This document shows, piece after piece, positions 16,765 to 25,434 of a DNA stretch of 64,000 nt; positions within the stretch are counted from its first letter, which is position 1, and the number at the start of each line of letters is the position of its first letter. The position numbers and the translations under genes are program-made. The stretch covers positions 62,001 through 126,000 of the forward strand of contig BTUI01000001.1 of the NCBI GenBank assembly GCA_045863195.1, given 5' to 3'. Origin of the DNA: W-Chloroflexi-9 sp045863195. GTDB taxonomy: Bacteria; Chloroflexota; Dehalococcoidia; UBA2979. Below the pieces are notes generated by a model, which worked only from the letters and a program-made list of their open reading frames with translations, did no database searches and was not told the DNA's origin.

Positions 16765-18077
16765 GAGGCGGCTCCGGCTTCCAGCACCAGCACGTTGCGG
16801 TTGGTCGGGCGCAGGTACTCCCGCGCCGTCTCGCGGATGAGTTCCGGGGTGACGGCGGCGAACCGCGCGTCGATCTCGTTCACCCCGTTCGCGTCCCCTT
16901 CGAGCAGTTCGAAGGAAGCGAGGAGGTCGGCGAGGCCGAAGCGCGGGTAGTTGGAGTCGCCGGCGGTGCGCAGCAGGCTGGCGCGCGCCTTCGTGCGGGC
17001 TCGCTCGATCACCGCCGCGTCCATCGTCGCGTCACGCAGGGGGGCGATCACGCCCTCGACCGCGTCGACGATGGCGTCCGCGCTCACGTCGTCGTCGTGG
17101 ACGGCGACGACCGTCCACAGGAGTGGCGTCTGCGCGTTATGCATGTGGCCGAGGAAGTTGATGCTCGCATCCACCTCGCCGGTCAGGGCGCGCTTCTGGA
17201 CGATCTCCTGGTGCAGGAGCGAATCGTCGCCGGACGCCAGCAACTGGTGGAGCAGGCCCAGCGCGTAGAACTGCGGCGTGCCGCGCTCCGGGACGTGGTA
17301 CGAGATGGCGACCGCGGGTCGGTTCGCGAGCGGGTCGGTGCGGCTGAACCGGCGCTCCTCCGCCTGGCGCGGCTCGGAGATGTCAGCCGGCGCGGGCGCC
17401 GGTGCCGCCGGGATCGGCTCGAAGTAGCGGCGAGCGAGGTCGAGCGCGTGCGCCGCCTCGAAGTCGCCGACGACCACCAGCACGGCGTTCGCCGGCGAGT
17501 AGTACGAGTCGAAGAACGCCTGCACGTCCGCGAGGCTCGCGGCGTCCAGGTCCGCCATGTCGCCGTAGCCGTTGTGGCTGTTGTGCCAGTTGGTGTAGGC
17601 CCGCTCCTGCATGTCGATCCACGGGAACGAGCCGTACGGCTGGTTCAGCACGTTCACACGGATCTCGTTCTTCACTACGTCCCGCTGGTTATCGAGTTCC
17701 GCCTGCGTGATGACCGGCCCGCGCATGCGGTCCGCCTCCATCCACAGGGCGAGGTCCAGCGCGTTCGCCGGCATCACCTCGAAGTAGTTCGTGAAGTCGT
17801 AGCGCGTGGAGCCGTTCAGCGTGCCGCCGTTCTGCTGCACGAGGCGGACGAGTTCCATCTTCCCGAGGCTCGGGGATCCCTGGAACATCAGGTGCTCGAA
17901 CAGGTGCGCAAAGCCGGTGCGGCCCTGCGGCTCCAGCCGCATGCCCACGTGGTAGTAGACCGCCACGCACACCACGGGCGCGGAACGGTCGGGGCTGAGC
18001 ACCACGCGCAGGCCGTTGGCCAGCCGGTGGCGCTCCACCGGTACCTGCAGCGCGAACGGGGACGTCGAAGCGGCCAT
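16761..18077 (-). CDS. M16 family zinc metallopeptidase, active subunit
   Basis: 438 residues from ATG 18077 (MAASTSP), with GGAGG five bases upstream. HLFEHLMF near residue 56 is the inverted zinc motif HXXEH, and ELDNQRDVVKNEIR holds the distal glutamate. RPAVAISYHVPERG begins the second half. It degrades oligopeptides, presumably with the next gene's product. A second in-frame ATG at 18089 lies seven bases after a TATCCT -10, so a near-leaderless version four residues longer is possible. Divergent from mscL. Confidence 0.92.
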   Translation of the reverse strand: MAASTSPFALQVPVERHRLANGLRVVLSPDRSAPVVCVAVYYHVGMRLEPQGRTGFAHLFEHLMFQGSPSLGKMELVRLVQQNGGTLNGSTRYDFTNYFEVMPANALDLALWMEADRMRGPVITQAELDNQRDVVKNEIRVNVLNQPYGSFPWIDMQERAYTNWHNSHNGYGDMADLDAASLADVQAFFDSYYSPANAVLVVVGDFEAAHALDLARRYFEPIPAAPAPAPADISEPRQAEERRFSRTDPLANRPAVAISYHVPERGTPQFYALGLLHQLLASGDDSLLHQEIVQKRALTGEVDASINFLGHMHNAQTPLLWTVVAVHDDDVSADAIVDAVEGVIAPLRDATMDAAVIERARTKARASLLRTAGDSNYPRFGLADLLASFELLEGDANGVNEIDARFAAVTPELIRETAREYLRPTNRNVLVLEAGAAS

Positions 18078-18177
18078 CTCCACCTCCATCCGATCGAGGA
18101 TAACCGCCACGGCCGCCTCGGACGGGCTATGGTGCCCACGTCGGCCGCACCGCGGCCCCCCGTGGAGGTGTGACGAG

Positions 18178-18597
18178 ATGTTCAACGCGTCCGAGTTCCG
18201 CGCGTTCCTGCTGCGCGGCAACGTGGTGGACCTCGCCGTCGGCGTGATGATCGGCGCGGCCTTCAAGGGCGTGGTCGACTCGCTGCTGGCGGACATCCTC
18301 AACCCGCTGATCGCGGCGGTGGGCGGCAAGACGGACTTCAGCGAATACGCCTTCACCGTGAATGGCTCGTCCGTCACCTACGGCAACTTCGCGAGCGTGC
18401 TGGTGTCGTTCCTGATCACCGCCGCGGTGATCTTCTACTTCATCATCCAGCCGATGAACCGCCTGCAGGCGCGCCGCACGAGCGCCCCGCCGCCGCCCGA
18501 GGCGACCACGCGGCCGTGCCCGCGCTGCCTGACGGAGATCCCGAAGGCCGCGACGCGCTGCGCCGCGTGCACCTCGGACGTGCCGGCCGCGGCCTGA
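18178..18597 (+). CDS. mscL: Large-conductance mechanosensitive channel with C-terminal zinc-ribbon-like tail
   Basis: 139 residues. The N-terminal helix FRAFLLRGNVVDLAVGVMIG and the second segment ending FYFIIQPMNRL are classic MscL, an osmotic-shock safety valve in the inner membrane. After a PPPPE linker the cytoplasmic tail has CPRCLTEIPKAATRCAAC, a four-cysteine ribbon found in some MscL homologues. ATG 18178 is preceded by GGAGG; a TATGGT -10-like hexamer lies at 18129-18134. Confidence 0.95.
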   Translation: MFNASEFRAFLLRGNVVDLAVGVMIGAAFKGVVDSLLADILNPLIAAVGGKTDFSEYAFTVNGSSVTYGNFASVLVSFLITAAVIFYFIIQPMNRLQARRTSAPPPPEATTRPCPRCLTEIPKAATRCAACTSDVPAAA

Positions 18598-18613
18598 CCG
18601 GCCGCCCGAGGCG

Positions 18614-19567
18614 TTACTTGAGCGCGGCCTGCAGCGCCGCCTCCAGTTCCTCGCGCGCGACGAACGACTCGAAGCGAGCGGCGATCCGGCCGTCCCGCCC
18701 GACGACGAACGTCCACTGGTCGGACTGCACGCCCCACTCCTCCAGGAGCGGGGAACGGCGTGCGCGGCCCAGGTCGCCCTTGATCTCGTGCGGGTTCTCG
18801 TACAGGTCGACGTGGATGAACGAGAACGCCGCGCCCCAGTCGGGGACCAGTTCGCTCAGTGTCTCCACCTGCGGCCCGCAGAGCGCCGTGGTGCAGAACG
18901 CCGGCGAGGCGAACGTGACCACGAACGGGCGACCACGGTCGAGTGCGTGGGTGATCCGTTCCCCATAGAGCGCCGGGTCGGGCTCGCTCGAGGTCGTGAG
19001 TTCCGCCAGCGCGGCGACGTCCGAGGCGATGCGGTTCTCACTGCGCGGCGCGGACGCTCCCACCGCCGGTGCCCTCGGTCGCTCGCGCACGGTGACCGGG
19101 AAGAGCAGCGACTCGATGCTCCCGTCCGGCCGGGGGACGGCGACTTCGATCCCCCAGACGCCCGCCTCGGCGAGGTCGACGGTGCCGCTGAAGGTGCCCC
19201 GCCCGCCGAGCGGGAACTGGTGGTAGTCCACCACGGTCTGCTCCAGCGGCCCGTGCCGCATGGCTTCGGGTCCGTCGGGGTAGTAGTAGGTTTGCACCAG
19301 CAGCCCGGGGTACTCGATCAGCCCGTGATCGTCGAACAGCGCGAACGCGATCCTCGACGGCCCGGCCCCGAGGTCGGGCGTACCGAGGATCACGCGGAGC
19401 CCGGCGGAGTCATCGCGGTACATCGGGTAGCCGCCGGAGAACGGGTCGTCCACCAGCCGGGCGGAGCCGGGCATGCGTTCGGAGACGTCGCGCTCCTCGC
19501 CGCGTGCGCATCCGGCGAGGACGGCGGCACCGAGGCAGAGCGCAAGGATGGCGACAACGCGCGGCAT
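18614..19567 (-). CDS. Thioredoxin-fold lipoprotein with CX4C motif
   Basis: 318 residues from ATG 19567. The signal peptide ends in a lipobox (AVLAGC, Cys near 20), so it is a membrane-anchored extracellular protein. A beta-rich region (about 40-165) precedes a thioredoxin-like domain with SPAFCTTALCGP, where two cysteines are separated by four residues as in Sco/peroxiredoxin-like proteins. The stop of the upstream lipoprotein gene and this ATG are one base apart, indicating translational coupling. Role inferred: extracytoplasmic thiol-disulfide or metal handling. Confidence 0.82.
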   Translation of the reverse strand: MPRVVAILALCLGAAVLAGCARGEERDVSERMPGSARLVDDPFSGGYPMYRDDSAGLRVILGTPDLGAGPSRIAFALFDDHGLIEYPGLLVQTYYYPDGPEAMRHGPLEQTVVDYHQFPLGGRGTFSGTVDLAEAGVWGIEVAVPRPDGSIESLLFPVTVRERPRAPAVGASAPRSENRIASDVAALAELTTSSEPDPALYGERITHALDRGRPFVVTFASPAFCTTALCGPQVETLSELVPDWGAAFSFIHVDLYENPHEIKGDLGRARRSPLLEEWGVQSDQWTFVVGRDGRIAARFESFVAREELEAALQAALK

Positions 19568-19568
19568 G

Positions 19569-20762
19569 CTACGGCCCGTCCGTGTAGGCACCGAAGGTGA
19601 CGGCGTACATGTTCGCGCCGTCCGCATCCATGCGCAGGATCAACTCGTGCTCGCTCAGCACCGGCAGCGCCACCACCTGGTACATCCGAGGTTGGTCGAC
19701 ACGCACCACGCTTCGGCCCGCCTCGTCGAACGTCACGTCCGGCCCGGCCTCTTCCGGCGTCAGTGGCCGGCGGTCGATCTCCACGACGACGTCGTAGGCG
19801 CCTGTCCGCTCACTCGGGTGCATGACCACGTTGGCGGAGCGTGCCACGAACTGGAAGGCGAGGTAGTCCTGCCCGTCTGACGTCGCCCGTGCGTGGACGA
19901 TCGCCTGCGCCTCGTTGCGCCACTCGCCCTGCGCGTACCAGCGGTGATGCTCCCGGGGCGGCCCCGGGTCGAAGTACGAGGAGACACGGTCCGGCCCCAG
20001 GTAGAACTCCTGCTGGGCGGCGTACGCCCCGCCCGGGAAGTAGTTGCGCTCGTAGCCGCCGTACAGCTCCCGGGTGATGCCCACCACCGCCCCGTCCAGG
20101 CGCGGCTCCGGGACGCCGCCCGGCTCCACCTCGGAGACGTCGTACCCGGCGTCCGTGAGCGCCGCGCGGATCGCCGTCTCGGTCGCGGCGTAGTCGCCCT
20201 CGCCGAAATGGCGGTAGAGGACCACGCCGTCCGGGGCGATGAGGTACTTCGCCGGCCAGACGGAGTTGTGGAACGCCGCCCACGTCTGCTTCCCGTTGTC
20301 CTGCGCCACCGGGTAGGGGATGCGTTGCTCCCGCACGGCGCGGGCGACGTTCTCCGGTCGCTCCTCGAAGTCGAACTCAGGCGCGTGCACCCCGACGATC
20401 GTGAGCCCGTACGCCGTGTACTTTTCGTGCCAGTCGATGAGGAACGGCAACGTCCGCAGGCAGTTGACGCAGGTGTACGTCCAGAAGTCGACGAGCACGA
20501 CACGGTTCTGCGCGCGCAACGCCTCCAGGGTGAGCGGTCCGCTGTTCAGCCAGTGGTCGAGGCCCGCGAACTCCACGCCGGCGCTGCCCGGCGCCAGCCC
20601 GCCGAAGCGGCCCTCGCTCACCACCACCACCGGCGCCTCGGGCGTCCCGTCGCCATCGGCCGTGCCGCACGCGACGCCCGCGAGCAGCGTCACCGCAGCG
20701 ACGAGGAGGCCGAGGAGGGGACGGCGCACCGGGCGAGACCTTCCGGGGTGGGGTGCATCCAT
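19569..20762 (-). CDS. TlpA/DipZ-type thioredoxin lipoprotein with C-terminal jelly-roll-like domain
   Basis: About 397 residues. A twin-Arg-containing N-terminus, a hydrophobic stretch and LLAGVACG mark a probable lipoprotein signal. The core VDFWTYTCVNCLRTLPF carries a CVNC active site; GVHAPEFDFE, DNGKQTWAAF and WPAKYLIAPDG closely follow the TlpA half of DipZ. The remainder (about 230-395) matches the DipZ C-terminal carbohydrate-binding-like domain. The CcdA-like membrane half of DipZ is absent. ATG 20762 has no ribosome site; GTG 20729, with GGAAGG nine bases upstream, is a good alternative and suits the signal peptide better. Confidence 0.85.
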   Translation of the reverse strand: MDAPHPGRSRPVRRPLLGLLVAAVTLLAGVACGTADGDGTPEAPVVVVSEGRFGGLAPGSAGVEFAGLDHWLNSGPLTLEALRAQNRVVLVDFWTYTCVNCLRTLPFLIDWHEKYTAYGLTIVGVHAPEFDFEERPENVARAVREQRIPYPVAQDNGKQTWAAFHNSVWPAKYLIAPDGVVLYRHFGEGDYAATETAIRAALTDAGYDVSEVEPGGVPEPRLDGAVVGITRELYGGYERNYFPGGAYAAQQEFYLGPDRVSSYFDPGPPREHHRWYAQGEWRNEAQAIVHARATSDGQDYLAFQFVARSANVVMHPSERTGAYDVVVEIDRRPLTPEEAGPDVTFDEAGRSVVRVDQPRMYQVVALPVLSEHELILRMDADGANMYAVTFGAYTDGP

Positions 20763-20799
20763 GCTACGTCGTACGGACGGATGGGGGAGAATGCCGCGC

Positions 20800-21768
20800 A
20801 TGGCCGTTCTCGCCCCGCCTGCCGTCCTCGCCGCCGACATCGGCGCGACCTCCATGCGCGCGGCCGTCGTGGACGCCGGCGGCCGCCTGCTCGCGCGGCG
20901 ACAGGTGCCGACCGAGGCGGCCCGCGGGATCGAGGACGCCACGGCACGCCTCGCGACGCTGCTGGCGGCGGTGCGGTGGGAGGCGCGCGTACCGGTGGTC
21001 GCGGCCGGCATCTCCACGGCCGGGCCGGTCGACCCCTCGGACGGGACCTACCGGCACCCGCCGAATCTGCCGGGCTGGGACGGCCAGTCGATGCAGTCCG
21101 GCCTCGCGGACGCCCTCGGCGTCCCCGTCCGCGTCGGGCATGACGCGACGCTGGCGGCGCTGGCGGAGACGCGCCACGGCCAGCATCGAGGCTCGCGCCA
21201 CCTCATCTACCTCACGGTCAGCACCGGCATCGGCGCGGGGATCGTCGCCGGTGGCCAGATGGTGACCGGCGCCTCCGGTGGCGCGGGCGAGGCCGGGCAC
21301 CTCATCGTCGCGCCGGGCGCGCGCTCCTGGTGCGGTGCCGGCTGCCCGGGCTGCCTCGAAGGCGTCGCCTCCGGCTCCGCGATCGCCGCCGAGGTGCGTG
21401 CGCGGCTCGCGGAGGGTGCGCCCAGCGTGCTCGCGCCGGACGCGGACGCCGCCGCTGTCTTCGCCGCGGCCGAGGCGGGCGATGCCCTCGCCGGCGAGGT
21501 CGTGGAGGCGACGCTCTCCCACCTCGGGGCGGGCATCGCCGGGCTGCTCGCGGTGTTCGATCCGGAGGCGGTCGTCCTCGGGGGCGGCGTGGCGGCCGGG
21601 CTGGAGCGGCGGTGGGACGACCTCGTGCGGGCAGTCCAGGCGCGGGCGCTCCCGCGGTACGCCTCCGGCGTCCCGCTCTCGCTCACCAGGCTCGGGGACG
21701 ACGCGAGCCTCCTCGGGGCGGCCGCGCTGGCGCTCGGTTCGACGCACGGCGGCCAGCCCGTATCCTGA
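20800..21768 (+). CDS. ROK-family sugar kinase (glucokinase-like)
   Basis: 322 residues. The ATP-binding ADIGATSMR motif, GPVDPSDG, LTVSTGIGAGIV and GGAGEAGHL (with catalytic-site histidine) are typical of ROK glucokinases. The zinc motif is altered: WCGAGCPGCLEG has cysteines at C-x3-C-x2-C, whereas the usual form is CxCGxxGCxE. The sugar is not determined. The start is ATG 20800; an ATG at 20791 is one base from a GGGGGAG run and less likely. The ABC-F gene begins four bases after the stop, so the two are co-transcribed. Confidence 0.85.
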   Translation: MAVLAPPAVLAADIGATSMRAAVVDAGGRLLARRQVPTEAARGIEDATARLATLLAAVRWEARVPVVAAGISTAGPVDPSDGTYRHPPNLPGWDGQSMQSGLADALGVPVRVGHDATLAALAETRHGQHRGSRHLIYLTVSTGIGAGIVAGGQMVTGASGGAGEAGHLIVAPGARSWCGAGCPGCLEGVASGSAIAAEVRARLAEGAPSVLAPDADAAAVFAAAEAGDALAGEVVEATLSHLGAGIAGLLAVFDPEAVVLGGGVAAGLERRWDDLVRAVQARALPRYASGVPLSLTRLGDDASLLGAAALALGSTHGGQPVS

Positions 21769-21772
21769 ACAC

Positions 21773-23359
21773 ATGATCTACGCCGAGCATGTCGCCCGTT
21801 CCTACGGCCAGGACGATGTCCTGGTCGACGTCACGTTCTCCATCGGCGACGGGGAGCGTGTGGGCCTCGTCGGCCCGAACGGCGCCGGCAAGTCGACGCT
21901 GATGGAGATCATCGCCGGCAAGGAGCCGCTCGATGGCGGCCGCGCGGGCGCCCGAGGCGGCGACCTGGGCTTCCTGCAGCAGGAGGCCGGGCTTGATCCC
22001 GATCGCCCGCTGCAGGACGAACTGTGGACCGCCTTCCCGGAGGCGCACTCCATCGAGGCCGAACTGGCGCAGGTCGCGCACGACATCGAGAGCGGCAACG
22101 GCGACCTGGACGCGCTGATCGAGCGCCAGTCCGCGCTGTTCGAGCGGTTCGAGGCGCTGGACGGCTACCGCATCGACCAGCGGATCGGCCGCGTGCTCTC
22201 CGGCCTCGGCTTCCAGCCGACGGACCGGCACAAGTTGTGCGGCGCCTTCTCCGGTGGCTGGCAGATGCGCGCGGCGCTGGCGAAGGTGCTGGTGCACCGC
22301 CCGCCGAACCTGATGCTGGACGAGCCGACGAACCACCTGGACGTGGCCGCGCGGGACTGGCTCGCCCTCGAGCTGTCTGAGTACCGCGGCTGCATCCTGC
22401 TGGTCACCCACGACACCGAGTTCCATGACGTGGTGGTGAACCGCATCCTGGAACTGAAGGATGGCCGGGTGGAGTCCTACACCGGCAACTACAGCGACTA
22501 CCAGCGCCAGAAGGCGGAGAAGATCAGCGCGCTCGACCGCGCCGCCGCCCGCCAGGAGCGCGAGATCGCCCGCCAGACGAAGTTCATCGAGCGCTTCCGT
22601 GCCAAGGCGACGAAGGCCACGGCCGTGAAGTCTCGTGAGAAGGCGTTGGCCCGCATGGACCGCGTGGAGCGCATCCAGGAAGACCGCGGTGTCTCCTTCC
22701 AGCTACGCGCCGCCGGACGCACGGAGCGGGATGTCCTGACCGTCTCCCAACTGGGCCACGAGTACGGGGACCACGTGGTGCTCGCGGGCGTGGACCTGGA
22801 GGTCGAACGTGGCCAGAAGGTCGTGCTGATCGGCCCCAACGGACAGGGCAAGTCCACGCTCCTCAAGATCATCGCCGGCCGCCTCCAGCAGACCGAGGGC
22901 CGCGTCCGCTGGGCGGACCGCGCACGCATCGGTTACTACGACCAGCACCAGGACGAGGCGCTGGAGGCAGGGCGCACCGTCCTCGAGGAGGTCCGGACCG
23001 TCGCCGGCGACCAGCCGGACACGGCGCTGCGCGCGATCCTCGGGCGGTTCCTCTTCACCGGGGACGACGTGTTCAAGCCGATCTCGGTGCTCTCGGGCGG
23101 CGAGCGGAGCCGCGTCGCGCTGGCGAAGTTCCTGATCGAGCCCTCGAACGTCCTGCTCCTGGACGAGCCGACGAACCACCTGGACGTGACGACCCGCCGT
23201 CGCCTCGTCGATGCGCTCGAGGGGTACGACGGCACCGTCATCATCGCGAGCCACGACCCCGCGATCCTCGAACGGGTCGCCACCCGCGTGTACCACGTGG
23301 AAGACGGCGCCTGCGTCGAACTCGAGGAGTACCGGAAGGACTGGGTCGCCGCCGACTAG
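21773..23359 (+). CDS. ABC-F family ATP-binding protein
   Basis: 528 residues, two ABC domains and no membrane part. Walker A motifs are GPNGAGKST (about 37) and GPNGQGKST (about 347). Both Walker B blocks read LLLDEPTNHLD or LMLDEPTNHLD. Signature motifs are FSGGWQMR (first, non-canonical) and LSGGERSR (second). The linker between domains is highly charged, as in ribosome-associated ABC-F factors such as EttA/Uup-like. A role in translation or antibiotic protection is family knowledge, not shown here. No ribosome site is obvious before ATG 21773, so coupling to the ROK gene is likely. Confidence 0.92.
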   Translation: MIYAEHVARSYGQDDVLVDVTFSIGDGERVGLVGPNGAGKSTLMEIIAGKEPLDGGRAGARGGDLGFLQQEAGLDPDRPLQDELWTAFPEAHSIEAELAQVAHDIESGNGDLDALIERQSALFERFEALDGYRIDQRIGRVLSGLGFQPTDRHKLCGAFSGGWQMRAALAKVLVHRPPNLMLDEPTNHLDVAARDWLALELSEYRGCILLVTHDTEFHDVVVNRILELKDGRVESYTGNYSDYQRQKAEKISALDRAAARQEREIARQTKFIERFRAKATKATAVKSREKALARMDRVERIQEDRGVSFQLRAAGRTERDVLTVSQLGHEYGDHVVLAGVDLEVERGQKVVLIGPNGQGKSTLLKIIAGRLQQTEGRVRWADRARIGYYDQHQDEALEAGRTVLEEVRTVAGDQPDTALRAILGRFLFTGDDVFKPISVLSGGERSRVALAKFLIEPSNVLLLDEPTNHLDVTTRRRLVDALEGYDGTVIIASHDPAILERVATRVYHVEDGACVELEEYRKDWVAAD

Positions 23360-23368
23360 GTGGACGGT

Positions 23369-23977
23369 TCAGTCGAGGGAGCGCACGAAGGCGGCGACCG
23401 CCGCGCTCGCGTCCGCCAGGTGGCCCTCCAGCGTTTCGCCCGAGGCCTTCCGAGGTTTGAACGAGTGGTCGCCGTCCGCGAGCCAGTGCAGCCGGATCGC
23501 TGTCGACAGCCGGTAGCCCTCGACCTCCGCGCGCGTGCCCATCGGGTCGCGCTCGCCCTGCACGATCAGCGCCGGCGTCCGCAGCGCTTCGAGGTGCGCC
23601 ACCCGCAACACGCCGGGCCGCCCGGTCGGGTGGAACGGGTAGCCAAGGCACACCAACCCGGCGACGCCCAGCCCGTCCGCCACCATCGAGGCGATGCGGC
23701 CGCCCATCGACTTCCCGCCGATCACCAGCCGCTCCGGCCGGCCGAGAGCGCCGGCGACGTCCTCCCACGACCGGCGGAGCACCGGCTCCCGGTCCGGAGG
23801 CGGACGCCGGCCCTCGCGGCGCGCGGCCATGTAGGGGAACTCGAAACGGACGACTCGGATGCCGGAGGCGGCGACGCCCGTGGCGATGGCGTCCATGAAC
23901 GGCGTGTCCATCGCCGCGCCGGCGCCGTGCGCCAGCACCAGCGTCCGGCGGGCGCGGGCGGGGCCCGCGATCAGCAC
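23369..23977 (-). CDS. Alpha/beta hydrolase, KANL3/Tex30-like family
   Basis: About 202 residues. VLAHGAGAAMDTPFM is the oxyanion-hole region, GGKSMGGR the nucleophile elbow (GxSxG), QGERDPMG the acid site and DGDHSF the catalytic histidine. Length and order match the small COG3571-type hydrolases; substrate unknown. The start is uncertain: GTG 23977 (MLIAGP) has GGGG six bases upstream and gives the usual short N-terminus before the first motif. It lies 35 bases downstream of the 3D-domain gene, perhaps in the same transcript. It converges with the ABC-F gene, nine bases between stops. Confidence 0.8.
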   Translation of the reverse strand: MLIAGPARARRTLVLAHGAGAAMDTPFMDAIATGVAASGIRVVRFEFPYMAARREGRRPPPDREPVLRRSWEDVAGALGRPERLVIGGKSMGGRIASMVADGLGVAGLVCLGYPFHPTGRPGVLRVAHLEALRTPALIVQGERDPMGTRAEVEGYRLSTAIRLHWLADGDHSFKPRKASGETLEGHLADASAAVAAFVRSLD

Positions 23978-24012
23978 GGGCAGCCCCGCGAGCGTCGAGG
24001 GCGTCTCCGGGG

Positions 24013-25218
24013 TCAGTCCAGGATCACGATCTCGGCCCACTGGCCGACCTGTTGCCGCCACGCGTAGCCGTCGTCGCTGACCTCGAACCAGATGTCGCGG
24101 TGGTTTTCGCCCACGCCACCGCCGGTGTCCTCGCACACGTAGGTGCGGCCGGTCGGGTCGCCGACGATCTGGAAGCGCTGGCCGAGGTAACCCGGCGAGC
24201 ACGACGCCGCACCGGCGTACACGGTCTTGCCGCTGGCCATGCCGCCGCAGAACCCACCGCCATCGCCGATGCTGAGCGGGTTCGTGCCGGGCGTGCAGAA
24301 GTAGTACGTGATGTGCGCGAGGCCACCGGGCCGCCCCGCCGGTTCCGCGACGCGCGGCGGCGGGTCGGGCTGCGTGAGGCTGCGGCGCATGAACACCGGC
24401 TGCCCGGCGCGGAGCGTCTCGGCGGTGAGCGAGTTCACGATCGACGGGGCACCGGCCACGTGCGTGAGCCAGCGCTGCTGGGGCACATCCCACGCCATCA
24501 CGGACTCCACCGCGAACGGCTGCGCCTCGATCAGCGCCGCGAGGTCGGACGTCCCGGCGAGGCCGTGCGTGAGCCCGCCCTTCGGTGGGACGCGGAAGGG
24601 GAGCGCGACGCCCTCCACGGCCGGGACGAGCGCGGCGCCCTCCACGGCTGGTTCCGGCGAGGCAAGCCCGGCACGACGGATCAGCACCACGTCCGCCGCC
24701 TCGAGGCTCGTGCTGGTCAGCGTGTTCACGAACGCCGGCGCGCCCGGCATGTAGGTGAGGAACCGCTGCGTCTCGATGTCCAGGACGGAGATCGTCGCCA
24801 CTTCGAACGGCTGGGCGGCGGCGAGGGTTTCCGGGGAGGTCGTCCCGGCCAGCCCGGCGGTCATGCCGCCCGGCGGCGGGGGTTCGAGCGCGACCGGGCC
24901 GGTGCCGGGCGTGGCGGTGTGGACGAGGAAGGTGGCGGCGACCCAGCCGGTCAGGCCAGACGCCGTCTGCACGCGCCGCCAGGCGTAGCCGTCCGCCTCG
25001 GCCTGGCCGTCCAGCGGGGTGACGGCGGAGCCGTCAGGGATGCAGGTGAGGACGGCGGAGCCGGTGCCGGGGGTCGCGCGGAGACGCAGACATTGACCGT
25101 CCGCGCGCACGGTCGCGGAAGGCGCTGCTTCCAGCAGTCCAACGGTCGCCAACAGGAACGCAACCGCAACCAGGACGGCCAGGAGCCGAGTCTGAATCCC
25201 CTCTGCCTCGGCTGGCAT
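24013..25218 (-). CDS. Exported SH3 / 3D-domain protein with two internal repeats
   Basis: 401 residues from ATG 25218. A signal peptide or anchor (about 10-30) is followed by an SH3b-like domain (CLRLRATPGTGS...GWVAATFL). Then come two copies of a ~75-residue repeat sharing GLAGT, A-QPF-V, QR-LT--GAP--VN-LT and a closing RR. The C-terminal domain ends CEDTGGGVGENHRDIWFEVS...WAEIVIL, matching the 3D (double-psi barrel, RlpA/MltA-like) fold of cell-wall hydrolases. It likely acts on or binds the envelope. The repeats are not recognised. Preceded by a TACCCT -10 at leaderless distance. Confidence 0.78.
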   Translation of the reverse strand: MPAEAEGIQTRLLAVLVAVAFLLATVGLLEAAPSATVRADGQCLRLRATPGTGSAVLTCIPDGSAVTPLDGQAEADGYAWRRVQTASGLTGWVAATFLVHTATPGTGPVALEPPPPGGMTAGLAGTTSPETLAAAQPFEVATISVLDIETQRFLTYMPGAPAFVNTLTSTSLEAADVVLIRRAGLASPEPAVEGAALVPAVEGVALPFRVPPKGGLTHGLAGTSDLAALIEAQPFAVESVMAWDVPQQRWLTHVAGAPSIVNSLTAETLRAGQPVFMRRSLTQPDPPPRVAEPAGRPGGLAHITYYFCTPGTNPLSIGDGGGFCGGMASGKTVYAGAASCSPGYLGQRFQIVGDPTGRTYVCEDTGGGVGENHRDIWFEVSDDGYAWRQQVGQWAEIVILD

Positions 25219-25224
25219 GACCGT

Positions 25225-25230
25225 AGGGTA
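25225..25230 (-). promoter_or_regulatory. -10 element for the leaderless 3D-domain gene
   Basis: Minus strand: TACCCT, six bases (ACGGTC), ATG 25218. Confidence 0.6.
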
Positions 25231-25312
25231 TCCACCACCGGGCCGTTCAGGCGACCCCCGCCACCCCTTCCGCTTCAAGCGGCGTACCGCTAGGCTTGGC
25301 CGTCGGGTACCT

Positions 25313-25388
25313 GCCGAGGTAGCTCAGCTGGTAGAGCACACGACTGAAAATCGTGGTGTCGCCGGTTCGATCCCGGCCCTCGGCACCA
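25313..25388 (+). tRNA. tRNA-Phe (GAA)
   Basis: Acceptor GCCGAGG/CCTCGGC, D arm GCTC-AGCTGGTA-GAGC, anticodon stem ACGA/TCGT with loop CTGAAAA (anticodon GAA), T arm GCCGG TTCGATC CCGGC, and encoded ACCA end. The DRTGG gene starts 46 bases downstream on the same strand. Confidence 0.97.
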
Positions 25389-25434
25389 CCCGACCCGTAC
25401 CGCCGGTGGCGGTTGCGAGGGAGACGGATCCGCC

